The position numbers and the translations under genes were made by a program. From Flammula alnicola (Eukaryota; Basidiomycota; Agaricomycetes; Agaricales; Strophariaceae), in assembly GCA_015499995.1 (NCBI GenBank), contig JADNRV010000548.1, forward strand, positions 1-25,317: DNA of 25,317 bases. The letters are read 5' to 3'. Below the pieces are notes generated by a model that was given only the letters and a program-made list of their open reading frames with translations, was not told the DNA's origin and did no database searches. Positions within the stretch are counted from its first letter, which is position 1. Each line of letters opens with the position of its first letter. This document shows positions 9,353 through 20,809 of the stretch, in pieces.

Positions 9353-10537
9353 CTATAGTGGTATGAGATCGACCCCGACGGATACTACCGCGGAAGTTTG
9401 GGAAAACGGTGGCGTTATTTCGGGACTCTCTCTGAGGTTGACAGAGTTCTCAGCCTTCCACTCATTGATATCGTTCTGCGTAGCTTTCCCGGCTGCTTGC
9501 GGTGGGGAAAGATGTCGTCGCGGATGGCATCCATGGCATTGTGGAAATCCTTATGTTTATCGGGAACATTGTGTTTGTCCGAAATATGGGCCCATTCTCC
9601 GAATGAATCCCAGTTATTAATCATCATATTCTGAAAAAAAGCTTAAATGGGAATAGTATGTATGACGCAAGTATATTTTACTCACTATAAGGATAGCCAT
9701 GTTGTGGAGAAAATCGTCTTTATATGTTGCTACATCGCCTGGGTCAAGTTGCGCTAGTGATTGCATGGCAGTTTGTAGGCCTTCTATAATCTGCTCGCGC
9801 ACGCTATCAGAACATTGCGCAAATGGTCCGGCAGGTGGAATTTCAGATAATCCAAGGTTTCCTCTGAGAACGGCGGATTGCGATGGATATTTAACCTACA
9901 GATGAAACGTCGGCCACCGATTTAATATCACATCGACGAAGGACTGTTCTTACCTCAATGGGCGCCACATGCAAGGTGCAATGAGCGCAAGGCCCGCCAA
10001 AGTAATTTTTCCATGATAAAAGGGTATATCGATGTAAATTGACCCGAACGTTCAGGATTGACAAGGAAGTCGTAGAATGAATCATGGACCCTGTCGCGAA
10101 ACGCGAGAGGAATTGTGAATGCAGTTGGCATTGTTGTGGAGAGGGAAAGAAGGGCGAGGACTATGAATGGACTTTCACCATTTCATCTTTGTTGGGTACG
10201 TGTTTCTTCACGACGCCCCACGGATGTGTATAAGGGTCTGGATCATTCTCCTTCTTCGGAAAATGCATTAAAGAGCGAAGGACCTGTAAGACTGAATTAT
10301 AAATTCTCCCTGTGTTGCAAACATATGTTCGAATATGGCTTGTGGCTGGGCACAGTCGTGGAGAACAAGGAGGATCCGAGAGCCCAAACGAGTGCCTTCG
10401 GCTGACGATGAGTAGAAAGTATCCTTGTAAAGAGGCAATCGAGATCAGCAAAACAAGCAGTCAGTTCCTGTTCAGGTCTAATGGGCGCCGTCGGCTGCAG
10501 AACGAGTTCCAAATTTGCCCTGGGATCATCATGGGGG
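9353..10537 (-). pseudogene. Broken C-terminal part of the NACHT gene
   Basis: Beyond the first stop at 10461 the other minus frames continue to spell protein of the kind found after fungal NACHT domains. In order: DDPRANLELVL, PYTHP joined across an intron to VHDSFYDFLVNPERSGQF, then FYHGKITLAGLAL, then after an intron (GTAAGA..CTGTAG) PFSEETLDYLKFHLPDHL, then MQSLAQLDPGDVATYKDDFLHNMAILI joined across GTGAGT..TTTCAG to NMMINNWDSFGEWAHIS, and finally NDINEWKAENSVNL ending at a stop at 9353. Moving between them needs about six frame changes: at the G run 10533-10537 on the plus strand, near 10340, near 10304, at AAA 10036-10038, near 9787 and near 9478. Every one is of the -1 kind. SFYDFLVNPERSGQF is the recognisable late-NLR motif. 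Either the gene has decayed here or the assembly lacks single bases. Confidence 0.6.
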
Positions 10538-13500
10538 CACCGACAAAATTCACAACCGTGTTGGCGTAGATCGGGTTGCCCTGCGACCTCTTCATCAAGG
10601 TATCGAAAGTCGTTTTCGGTGGCCACTGCTCGATTCCCAGCGACTTCAAAGAAGGATGACGTTTGTATAGGGTTAGGAAGCCCTGCCGTAGGATATCTGC
10701 GGGATCATTGATAGTGTGGGGAATATTCAAGTTGTCAGATGGTTGACTACCGATGAAGAATTGACGGGATATTTTCGATAAGAAGGGCCGGTTGAATAGA
10801 TCTTGCATCCGTGTATCTTTGTTGCTTGTGATGATAAACCGAAGGGGTAGTTTGAATACCATTAACGCGTCTGCTATGAGCGATAAAATAATTCTTGCTG
10901 TTTCATACTCACAGTTGTCCACGCCGTTGATAATGACCGTTGGAGTATGTTCCGGATAAGACTCCAATTTGCAAATAGGATCAACGATTAGACCCCAGAA
11001 CTGGATGGCGAGTGACGACGTCATCAAGTTGCGACGATTTTCGGTCGCCATAATAATTTTGTATTGTTCCATAAATCCCGGCATATAATAGGCGAGTTTG
11101 AGCGCAATTGTTGGAAATGTTTGATAGGCTTCGTCGTTCCAGGCAGCCTTCTCTGAAAAGGTGAAACTCGAACCAATATGCGATTCCACCCCATACAAGG
11201 ATACGTTCTGAACCAGGTGTGAGGTCATCGCCGTCGCAGACGGCCCATAGAGCCAGAGCACGCTGAAGTCCGGGGCTCTCAAGTCCACCCACTTGCAGGT
11301 TAAGGCGATCAAATTGTGGAATGTCAAACCAATGTCCGCTGTCGGGTCCTTGGATGGAGGTGCGGAGCGCTCAACTTCGGTTCGACCCTGAGAGCTCGAT
11401 GATGCCAGAGCTGCAACGTGGAATGAGGAAAAAATTATTAAGTACTTCATCGGGCGCATTATGGCAAGAATGACCAACCTTTGTCCATCTTTGCGAAATG
11501 CTTGCGGAAATCCTCCTTTTCAATGATGGTCTTCGGATTAGGAATATTGCTATTCGCAAACAAAAAATTTGTCCAGCCATGGGGGTCTTGCAGGCCGATT
11601 TCACGTAGTTTAAGCAAATATGGTTCACGACTTGTAGTCTCCCTAGTGGGATGATCGAACCCCGAGGATACATTACTCTGCAGCAATTGAATAACGAGAT
11701 CCGAAAGGTCAAGTACTTCCAGCTGCCTCGTATATCTGGCGAGGTAAACGAAGTCTTGTAAATTGCGGGCGATGAAAAAGCGGCGATACAGGGCCGAGCA
11801 GAGACCGAGCATTGGCACAAGACTCTGCACCGAAAAGATAGGGGTGAACGTGACAGCCTTTTCGTACAACCAGATTGTTTCGTCAAGTTCATCTGGACGA
11901 CCATATTGAAGGTATAGCTTCCACGAAATGTCCGCGAGCGTCCCGAAGTAACTTCGTCGCATGGGGTCAGTAGGAAGAGTGGACTCCAACTTTTTGTAAA
12001 GCTGGATTTTTGCTGGTATACCATTGTCTGTGAGCTGAGGGCGCGGCATCGCGAATCCTGCCTCTATCAAAATGGGTTCGAGAAGTTTGTCGAAAGTGAA
12101 GAGATCGTGAGGATTATCCATCAAAAAGGGATGTAACGTCGGAAAACTTGTTCTGCTGTCGCCGGAATTCGAGATAAAGGCCAGATGAAGTATCCGCTCG
12201 ATGTGTTGAAAGTCTGGGAGATTTCCTAATAGACATTTTTGGACAGAGACGTCCCTCGCACGTAATTTTATTAGCATATTATCAGTTTCGGTCGCGGGTA
12301 CCTAACCAAAGGTCTGTTTGAAATGCTTGAACTGGTTTAGAAAGAAAGGACCTTACCACTGTATTCGGATCTTTGAGGTAAAATTTGACGAGACCTACAA
12401 AATGAAGATAACGTGTTGGTATGGTATTGGTCTTGCTTAAATCAAAGGTTGCTGACCATTAGGACTTTTGTAAATATGACATCTCGATGAAATACGCGTG
12501 AAGAGTTCGGAAGAAGAGACCCGACGCAGGTCATCACCCTATATCACAACGAGTTAGAGATCGTACACCATGCCTCAATAAGAATAAGATACCTGTTTCA
12601 GCACTGAGCACCACTCATTGTCATCTGTTACCGCAACTTCTGCATCTGGATCCTGTCAGGTGGAGTCAAGGTTGATTCTTCGTCATTTAATTCTGCGTGG
12701 CCTACCTGCTGAAGTAGAAGCATATTTATCGCCTTCGAGTGATCCACGGTATCCTGGCACAGAGTAAATAAACAAATGGACAGCAAATTATATAACCTGA
12801 TAGTTACCGGAGGAAGGTCGTCGAGACCGATTATGACCTGCATAAAAAGGATTGCCTTTATTCCATTGAATTGTCCTAGACGGCGAAGACGCTTACGGAT
12901 TTCTTCTTTACTATATTCTGCGTACTTGCAGGAACGAGATTCAAAGCAACGATACTTGCCAGATCGTCGTCATGACCCTCTTGCGGAAGGAGAGAGGGTT
13001 TAACAGATTTTTGATCTTCGGAGTTGACGATCGTCTTGAAAGGGATCGTTGCCCACGCAGCATCTGAGAGTGAGATGCTACGAGAGCCGACAAACAGACA
13101 TTGATTGCGCAGGTTCATCGCTTGGACCCGATCGTCTGCGAGACCCTCATTATCGGCAGGTTCTGGTCCAGCTTTCGTGAGAGCAACACCGGTTCCCTCC
13201 CACATGTAGGCAGGGATGGGTTCGTTTACTGGAAGCCTGGAGAAAAAGCGGAGGGTTTGGGGGGTGTTTTGAGCGCCGTTGGAGAAGGTTGCCATTCCCC
13301 ACGCCGAACTTTTGTGATAACCGAAAACTACGCGCAAATCACCGTTTTGAACCCCGCGTCCGCGGACGTTGTTGGTATAAGCGTACCAGCTCTTCGCATG
13401 CCTTTCGATGTATTCGTTGAACCGCTCAACGTTGACCAAACGCTTCAGAAAAAGGGCTCTGGGTAAGGTCAAAATCGCACCCTCCGGTGCCAAGGTCCGG

Positions 13501-14468
13501 AAGCGGTACCTAATTAGAAATCGATCAACTTCGAGCTTCAAAAGAATGGAATAGTAATTTGAACCTACTCGAAATGCGTTTGGGAGGCGTGTATTTGCTC
13601 ACTCGCAAGGTATGTGCCTTCACTATACGGTCGAGCCTCGAAATAGTCGAAAGGACCGTCCAGGGGGACGAAGTCATGCGGAGCGCGGTTATTGGTGGGA
13701 TGATTATGTGGTAGACAGATATTAAAGAGGTAATCAAAGCCCCCTTCAGGTGTTATAATTCCTACGTCTCCAATACGAACGCCTTCCCTGCGGTAGGGTC
13801 GCGGAAGGCTCATGTTGGACTGAGGTATCCAGAGAGGATAACCCAATTGCTTGGGATACATATGTCGCTTGTAAACTTCTTGGTCGACGCGAGGTTCTGT
13901 TAGAATTCCACCATTAAGAGCAGTCAGCTGGGGTGATCGCCTCCGGAGACTTCGGGAGACTCGAAATCGAGTAAGGCCAGTAAACCATCTTGAAACTCGA
14001 GATAGAGGGCCATCATTGGGCTGGCTGCTCTGGAATGGATTATGTAATTCAATCGCTCACACTGAAAGAAAGTTACAACATACTCCTGAAGTATTTGCTG
14101 CCCCAGTGCCTGCTGGAATTCCTGATAGTAGAAGATAAAATGATTATATGTTAATGCAATGGAAAACCACAAAATGAAAGTACCGTACCGTTCTGGTTTG
14201 GAATATTGAAATATACATTGTGAGTTGTTTGATTCGAGACAAATGTACCGCCCCCAATCGCGAGATTACGGGATGCGTTGAAAAAGGAGGTGCTATCACG
14301 ACAGAAAGAAGGTAAGATCACTGGCAGTGGTTCGTCAGCTTAAAGGGGAACGAACCTTGCACTTGAATGCGTAGGCACTCGATTTGCCAATACTAGGGCA
14401 CCGGGATCGGACGTCGAACCATCTGGAAGTATACCCTGTTGTTCTTGAGAGTGGCCTTCCGACGCCAT
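10461..14468 (-). CDS. Fusion of Agaricomycete N-terminal domain, TPR-like segment and degenerate NACHT
   Basis: Twelve exons (5' to 3' on the minus strand): 14468-14356, 14292-14189, 14121-14084, 14029-13569, 13509-12956, 12905-12808, 12753-12706, 12652-12593, 12538-12457, 12394-12357, 12301-11479, 11410-10461. These give 1,122 residues to the first stop. The start is MASEGHSQEQQG. Exon 2 has SFFNASRNLAIGGGTFV, common at the beginning of mushroom NLR-type proteins. Exons 4-5 hold the domain marked by GYPLWIP, GDVGIITPEGGFDYLF, GAILTLP and NGDLRVVFGYHKSSAWG. At about 651-686 a TPR-like unit follows (LADISWKLYLQYGRPDEL, IWLYEKAVTFTP). From about 820 a NACHT-like domain follows, with SAPP, VLWLYGP, FWGLIVDPICKL, LPLRFIITS and TTFDTLMKRSQGNPIYANTVV. 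Walker A reads GPSATAMTS without the lysine, and Walker B reads IINGVDNCE. The family suggests a role in non-self recognition or signalling, but nucleotide hydrolysis looks lost. It could instead be two genes split near 12280, but the gap would be only 4 nt. The frame breaks after NFVGAP (10533-10537). Confidence 0.65.
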
Positions 14469-15028
14469 GACTTAATCGATACTTTGGACAAGTTGCTCGT
14501 AGATTCCAACTGAGGTGTGCTGCGCTCCCAGTCGAACTTTGAATTAGCGCCGTCGTGGAGGCCTGGCGTAACGGTGGAGTCACTCACGAGTTTTGGGATA
14601 TTTACAGAGGAGTTCGCCAGGGCGTTGAACGTTGTAGATCGAGTTTAAACACCTCCAGATGATGAGAAAGAGGGAATCGCGGAGGAGAATAATGGCGGGC
14701 GTTAAAAGGTCGATCTGTTGGAGTGGTTGAGTGTGATCAATGAGGAAATGAAGCATGAAGTTATGTACCTGGGTTCGGTTCGGCGTTGACAGAAAACCTT
14801 ACGGCAGAAACCATTCCGACGAATATTAATATCGACGCCACTAGGAACAGTGCTAGACGTGTATGTATTGCTCAGAGCATCAAAACCACGTGCATACAGA
14901 CAAGTACAGCATCCTCAGAGTCACAGCCTGGACATTTTGACAAGTACTGCCTTGTTGACCGTAACAGCAGGTGCCATCCTGTCGGAGGATGCACCCTGCA
15001 CATCTTCCAGAACTTTATTGAAGGTCCG
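14469..15028. other. Leader region of the NACHT gene and unassigned sequence
   Basis: The first part upstream of 14468 is probably the promoter and 5' leader of the minus-strand gene. Minus frames through 14590-14760 are open for about 50 residues (for example LTPAIILLRDSLFLIIW) but lack a start and known motifs. No gene is called. Confidence 0.35.
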
Positions 15029-15476
15029 TTAAAAGTAATTAGATAGGCTCGGACGTAGCCGCTGTTCTTCATTGTATGTTTTCCCCTGACTCAGGTAGGA
15101 AAGTGATGTTGATAAACCCAGAAAAAATATCAAGAACAGAGCACCTCGAGCTGAATTAACAGATGATCCTAGATGGTTTCCTTTACTCACAAGCTCGGAG
15201 TTTTGAATTATAGAGATCGTCGTAGAGAACCATAAGAATGTTTTGAGAATCTCAAAGGAAAAATGAATGTCCCAAGTGGAGACAAGGCCGCATGGGACAG
15301 TGGATACAAGACTGGCAGAGGCGAACAAACGAAAGGCAAATTGAAATTGACAACTTACAAGGATGAGGTAATTTAATATTCACACGGTCATGAATAACCC
15401 ATTTACGTTCAGCCTGAGGCTGAGGCGCTTTTTTAATCGTCGACGTCGTGCGCCGCGCTTGACCTTTCCTGTACAT
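15029..15476 (-). CDS. Possible remnant of a small membrane-protein gene
   Basis: A minus-strand ATG at 15476 opens MYRKGQARRTTSTIKKAP, running to HDRVNIKLPHP, with a good donor (CCTT|GTAAGT) at about 15355 and a pyrimidine-rich acceptor (CTCTGCCAG) near 15312. The next segment, LVSTVPCGLVSTWDIHFSFE, and a hydrophobic stretch (ALFLIFFLGLSTSLSYL), preceded by another donor (GTGAGT) near 15189, look like exons of one gene. The phases of the first two segments do not join without a frame change, and I cannot follow the gene to a clear stop. I do not recognise the family. It may be another decayed accessory gene, or chance. Confidence 0.25.
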
Positions 15477-16748
15477 GTTCGAACTTCGACGACTACATGA
15501 AATGATTTGAGCCGGAGTGCGAGTATGTAAAACACATTCTTGTCTTCTTTCTCTGCAGTGCTTTCGGCCGGACTTACGTCAGTTTTACAGCCAATCTCAG
15601 CGCGAATTCTGATGTCTGGTCACGGTGTCCCCATGTCCATGTCCCTCTAAAAAAATCCCTCGCCTGTCCACTGAGCAAAGAAAATTGGCACTGCCCTTAA
15701 TTTGGACATGAATTATGGAGGGTCTAATTGGAGGGAGACCGTTGTCCGTAACCGAGACAATTATGTCGGCCTACCTCATGCAAGGTGCGCTAAATATTCC
15801 CTAAAATTGGATGTGATGCTGAACAACTCCTAGATTGCATAGGATTAATTATGTCCACCCATAAAGTTTGCATGCTTAACTCTTGATAAGTATCTGTGTT
15901 CATACTCATAATTCCCAGCTTTGTCTCTGATCTATAGTCATCTCCTTCGCGAGTTCTAGACTTTTATTGTTGATCAGTTTCCCAAGCCATCATCGCTGCT
16001 CAGAAAAGATCTCGGATTCTCCCCGCGCAGTGGTCATACACCTGTTCACAAGCCTTAAAGTGCGGAGGTACCATCAGTCCTTTGAACGGTCCCGCAGTGG
16101 GTCCGTTATAATCCGCGACTCAATGACTCGGTAATGGTCCTTATGGAAAACTTCCCGACATGTATCCGGCCATCCATGCGCACGTTCGGAGGATCGCCAC
16201 TGCGTGTCAATTCGCGTGGCAAAAAGTTATTCGTGCTTAACTTTGCCTTGACTATACTTTACTCTTGAACGGCGTCATAAATCTGATGCTTTCGGCCACT
16301 CGTTTCTCCCAAAATTCTCCTCGTGTTGTTTTCGATTCTCTGCCGTTCGAGGCGGAATGCAAGGCTACAATTCTAGGCTCCTTTTAATTTGACGGGGAGG
16401 CCCAACTTTGTATGGTGGGTGGGGTCGAGCCTGACATATATTACAATAAGAGCGCCGAATTACTATTTTTTGATGAGAGAAACCACAACATTGGGTAAGA
16501 TAGACAGCCACGATGTAACAATGTGCACGGTTTACCGTGGTCAGATTTACAAGCCTAAAATATAAGGGATCAGTGAGGGGGATGCCGAGAGTTAGCCGAC
16601 GATTTGATTTTGCCATAACGGGCCCATTTATCTTCTGAACCTGACAGGTTGATTCAATTGGACCTGGTGCAGAATCATCAGCCCACAGTGTTCAAGACCT
16701 TCCCTCTCCCTTGTGGTGGCTGGAACATCCTCGACATCCTCGACATCG
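15477..16748. other. Long intergenic region upstream of the nucleotidyltransferase
   Basis: No gene is supported. A minus frame of 83 residues at 16365-16616 begins MAKSNRRLTL but has no recognisable domain or splice context. I saw no tRNA, tandem repeat or clear transposon end. The last few hundred bases should contain the promoter and leader of the plus-strand gene. Confidence 0.45.
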
Positions 16749-19700
16749 ATGGCATATACACAGACGCTGAGCCCCCAGGCAATTCACCAGCAATACCGCG
16801 ACGTCCACACCGCCGTCACCCCTCCTATGCAACGACGACAACCTTCGAAGCAGAGATTTGTCACGGAACTATCCCAATGTCTCTTCGATTTCGTGATCCA
16901 GCTGCTACCGACCCAGGAGGAGATGGCCGTCAAGGAAGACGTTCGCAAGCTGCTCGAGCGCCTCATACGCACCATAGAGCCTGACAGCCGCCTACTGTCA
17001 TTCGGAAGTACTGCAAATGGTTTCAGTCTTCGCAACTCTGGTGAGAGATGCTCCTTTCAGGGCTCATTTTGCCATGCTTTGCTAACGATTACATGTTCCA
17101 CTGCCAGACATGGACCTGTGTTGTCTCATCGACTCGGAAGAGCGTCTCGCAGCGACAGATCTCGTAACTATGTTAGGCGACCTATTGGAACGAGGTCAAA
17201 TACATTCTCCCTGTACTATACCTTGAGCGCGAGAGCTTATCTTTTCCATACAGAAACAAAATTTCACGTCAAACCTTTACCCCATGCCCGTATACCGATC
17301 GTGAAGTTATCTCTCGATCCGTCGCCAGGACTTCCGTTGGGAATTGCCTGTGACATTGGTTTCGAAAATAGATTGGCGCTAGAGAACACACGGCTCCTCA
17401 TGTGCTATGCCATGATTGATCCTACCCGTGTTCGGACGATGGTTCTCTTCCGTGAGTTTCCACTGTTACCGCTCGAATGGACGACTGCTAAAAAACGCCT
17501 GATCGCGCGACTAAACAGTCAAAGTCTGGAGTAAGAGAAGGTGAACGACATGCCAATCCCATACATATCTCTTTACTAATCGTCCGACCAACAGAAAAAT
17601 CAATTCTCCTTACAAGGGCACCCTTTCATCTTACGGTTATGTTCTTCTTGTAATTTATTTCCTTGTTCATGTCAAAAACCCTCCGGTTTTACCTAATCTA
17701 CAACAAATGCCCGCCCTACGTCCAATATCCAAGGTATGTGGGATGCATAAAATTTCGCTCATCGCTCACGATCTTTCAGGAGGACACACATCTGAACGGA
17801 CATAATATATGGTATACTTAACTGTCAGCCACCGCCTGCACAAGAAATTTCTAACTCCATAAACAGGTTCTTCGATGACATCGATCTATTGCGCCAAAGA
17901 TGGCATTCTGAAAATGTTGACACTGTAGCTGAATTGTAAGTGCTTTCAGTTATCGGCTCTGAACGAGTGTTCGAGATACGATTCCGCCCCCCAGATTAAT
18001 AGACTTTTTCCGGTATTACTCTCGCGATTTCTTATACAACACTGGAGTTGCATCAATACGGGCTGGGTTGCTCAAAAAAGACTCCAAAGGCTGGCAAAAC
18101 GAAGTGTGTGGCGTCGGTCTTTCGTGTGCTTCATCTTTTAATCCCTCAACGATAGCTTTCCGGCGCACGATTTAACGATGCTCGAGAAAGAAATAGGCTT
18201 TGTATAGAGGTAACCATTTTTGTTATTCAGTGATGCTTCTCCTTAACGACGTACGTTTCTCACAGGATCCTTTCGAGATGGATTACAACGTTGCACGCTG
18301 CGTGACCAAAGACGGTCTATATACTGTAAGCCTTCGTTGATGTTGAACCTAGCTTCATATTGACATTGAGCGTGCAATTTCAGATACGTGGTGAATTTAT
18401 GCGTGCAGCACGGATCCTACAGAACCGCCCTGACCGCGCAATAGTCGCCTTGGCTGAGCTCTGTGAAGAAAGGAAGGACGAAGAACTCATCGTTGCCCCT
18501 CCTTACCATTCCAGACCCATCACTTTGCCACCGCAAACGCCTTATGCTGTCGGAAGCCAAACTTTACGGCCGAAAGTCGCAGAGCGGTTCTCCCCACCTG
18601 CTCAATTCTTTGAGCCTGGTCCTCGTCAAGTCCTCCAACCAGTAACAACACTTCGCCCTCCTCCCGAACATATGGCACCCAAGCGTGGGAAATGGACGAG
18701 CCCTCCTCCCCCTGAAGCCCCTTCGGCTGATCATACCCTGTTTGAAAGCCAGCTGGGCAAGGGACTGCAGCTGGCAACGGCGTCGACGGAAGCCAGGGAG
18801 AAAGAGGCAGCTTACAATTCCTCCGAAAGTAACAGCGAGGTTTTTACCGATGAGGGATCGGATGTTGCGGAGGATGACATCAAGTCGGTAAGATCCTACA
18901 CCGAAGGTTCTTCTCCCATTGTCGGTCCTACGCGACGACCTTCCTGGTACACTCAAGAACCGATGAAACCTCCGCCAGCATTCAATCCATTAGCTTCTGG
19001 CCCGTCAACCAGATCACCGTCAACTGCAAGAGGCCGGTTTTCTAGAGCTTCAGAAAAACTCGATCCATCACCTCCGACTGCTTTCCGCTCCCCACCTGAA
19101 GTTATTCCATCGACATCTCGATCGGAATTCAACAGGCGATCGTTATCTGGCCCTCCTCTGTCTCTCAGACCTACGTTATCTTCCAATACACCACTAGCTG
19201 TAGCCACGCCACTTCCTCCATCTCCAGAAACATCCATCGATCCAAGAAATTCCGAACCAACCAATGTATTTTATCAGACGACTACTACAAGATCACCTCG
19301 GCCTACCGCTTTATACCCCAATCACGGAACACATTCGTCTTTCTTGTCGCATTACCCATCTCAGTCAAGTTATATTAGTCAGATTCCCCCCGATATCTTC
19401 CCAGCAAATCTCCCCCCTTCGCTTTCGTCTCTGAATCCGCGTGCTACTGCAGGATTCAGTACACCTGATCAACTACTGAGAGGAGGGCCAGATACGCCTA
19501 CGCCTGCCACTTATTCTTTGCATCATTCACACTCTCTTTCAAGCACTACTATCACTGCCCTTACGCATCCACCATCTGCAACGAAGTTCACGGCTTCAAC
19601 GTCCTCGCGCGATAGTTCGCCATTGATTCCACAGGAGCCTCACGCACCACCGCAAACGATCGCCAATTCACCTGTCATCGACCCGAGACCGAACAGTCTC

Positions 19701-20015
19701 ATTGTACCCGATCCTAGCCCAGGAAAGCCGCAGGATGATGGGGCGCTCTCGCCTCAGCCATCTGCGGTCAATTCGAATGGCAGCTCGCCGACCCAGTCCT
19801 CGACTGGGTATTCTACGTCCATCTCACGTTCGCCTTCCCCTCACTCGCCCTCGCCGCCGCCCACTGCGATTCCACATCGACAGAAGGATGATAACACGAC
19901 ATTTCAGGCGTCCTTCTCTGCTTTGACCATCACCGGCGGGGCGGAGAATATCTCGCGTGTGTCGTCCAATGATTTTGTTGTCGGTCTGCAGCCGACTACA
20001 GAAAAAGAGAGTTAG
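16749..20015 (+). CDS. Cid1-like terminal nucleotidyltransferase (poly(A)/poly(U) polymerase)
   Basis: Non-canonical RNA nucleotidyltransferase that adds A or U to RNA 3' ends. Eleven exons: 16749-17040, 17108-17194, 17254-17451, 17519-17540, 17595-17733, 17780-17811, 17867-17935, 17995-18103, 18156-18209, 18266-18325, 18384-20015, giving 897 residues in one frame. Catalytic signature: SFGSTANGFSLRNS then DMDL (Asp98 and Asp100), with the third carboxylate in GIACDIGF (Asp160). The nucleotide-recognition and PAP-associated region includes NRLALENTRLL, KVWSKRRKIN, GTLSSYGYVLL, LLIDFFRYYSRDF and IEDPFEMDYNVAR, then IRGEFMRAARIL. After about residue 410 comes a tail of roughly 490 residues rich in Pro, Ser and Thr, probably disordered. 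Exon 4 is only 22 nt and encodes part of LKVWSKRR. At the position where Cid1 has the UTP-selecting His of its HNVG motif, this protein has Tyr341, so base preference is uncertain. The start is the first ATG in frame. It converges with LSM7. Confidence 0.85.
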
Positions 20016-20809
20016 CTCATTCACAAGATACCATATACATACCATGGAACGAGCGTGCTATTGTTGGGATTTTTCTAGTCTTTCTCGGCAAGTTCGACAC
20101 ACTGGCATTGCTCTCTAACAAACCTGAAACGCCGACAAATGTGGCCCCTTTTTCAGCTTGCCGGCACCCGACAAACGACAACCGCTGCGATGCCCACTAC
20201 AAATGGTCCAGTGTCCATGTCTCAACAATATCCCTGTTTGCATATTTTTTGAACGAGCTTATTGGCAGAAATGGTTCAAATCGATATTGATATCCATTCG
20301 ATTCCTTACATTACATCATACCACAACCACGTCACTAGTCATAGTTCCGAGCTCAAGTTCATCTCCAATCCCTGCACCTACATACCAACAACCCTTGCCT
20401 TGTTCCGGAGTCATCACGGGATATTCATCAAATGTGAAGGGCCCACCAATGTATATTGCAGATAAGTATGTACATACGACTGCAATTAACCCATTTCTAT
20501 GTAACCCTTGATGCTTTTGAGTCTTGGTGGTGGTTTGATCATGCACCGTGGGGCATGAGGAAGTCGCGCGGTAAGACAGGTAAGGAGGGGAAGGGTCGGA
20601 TAATAACGTGGACAACTTGTTACATTAGCTGTTAAGAAAACAAAGGACTTGCATTCGTAATGATCGATAGCCGACCGACATCGTGTCTACGTGCGTCTGG
20701 CGTTGTACAGGGCAGGGCAAGGAAAGAACAAAGCAGAGTAATACGGAATACGGAATGAGGGACGGAGGATGAACCTGGATCACGGTCGACAAGGGGTTTT
20801 TGCTATTTT
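20016..20809. other. Convergent intergenic region
   Basis: This lies between the stop codons of the plus-strand nucleotidyltransferase and the minus-strand LSM7, and must hold both 3' ends. No recognisable gene is seen in any frame; the 60-117 residue frames present lack homology-like features. Confidence 0.5.

Noticed and set aside
16365..16616. Minus-strand frame of 83 residues starting MAKSNRRLTL
   Set aside because: No recognisable domain, no splice context and no supporting leader or promoter signal.
20316..20615. Minus-strand frame of 99 residues downstream of LSM7
   Set aside because: Low-complexity ending and no domain; more likely the 3' region of LSM7.
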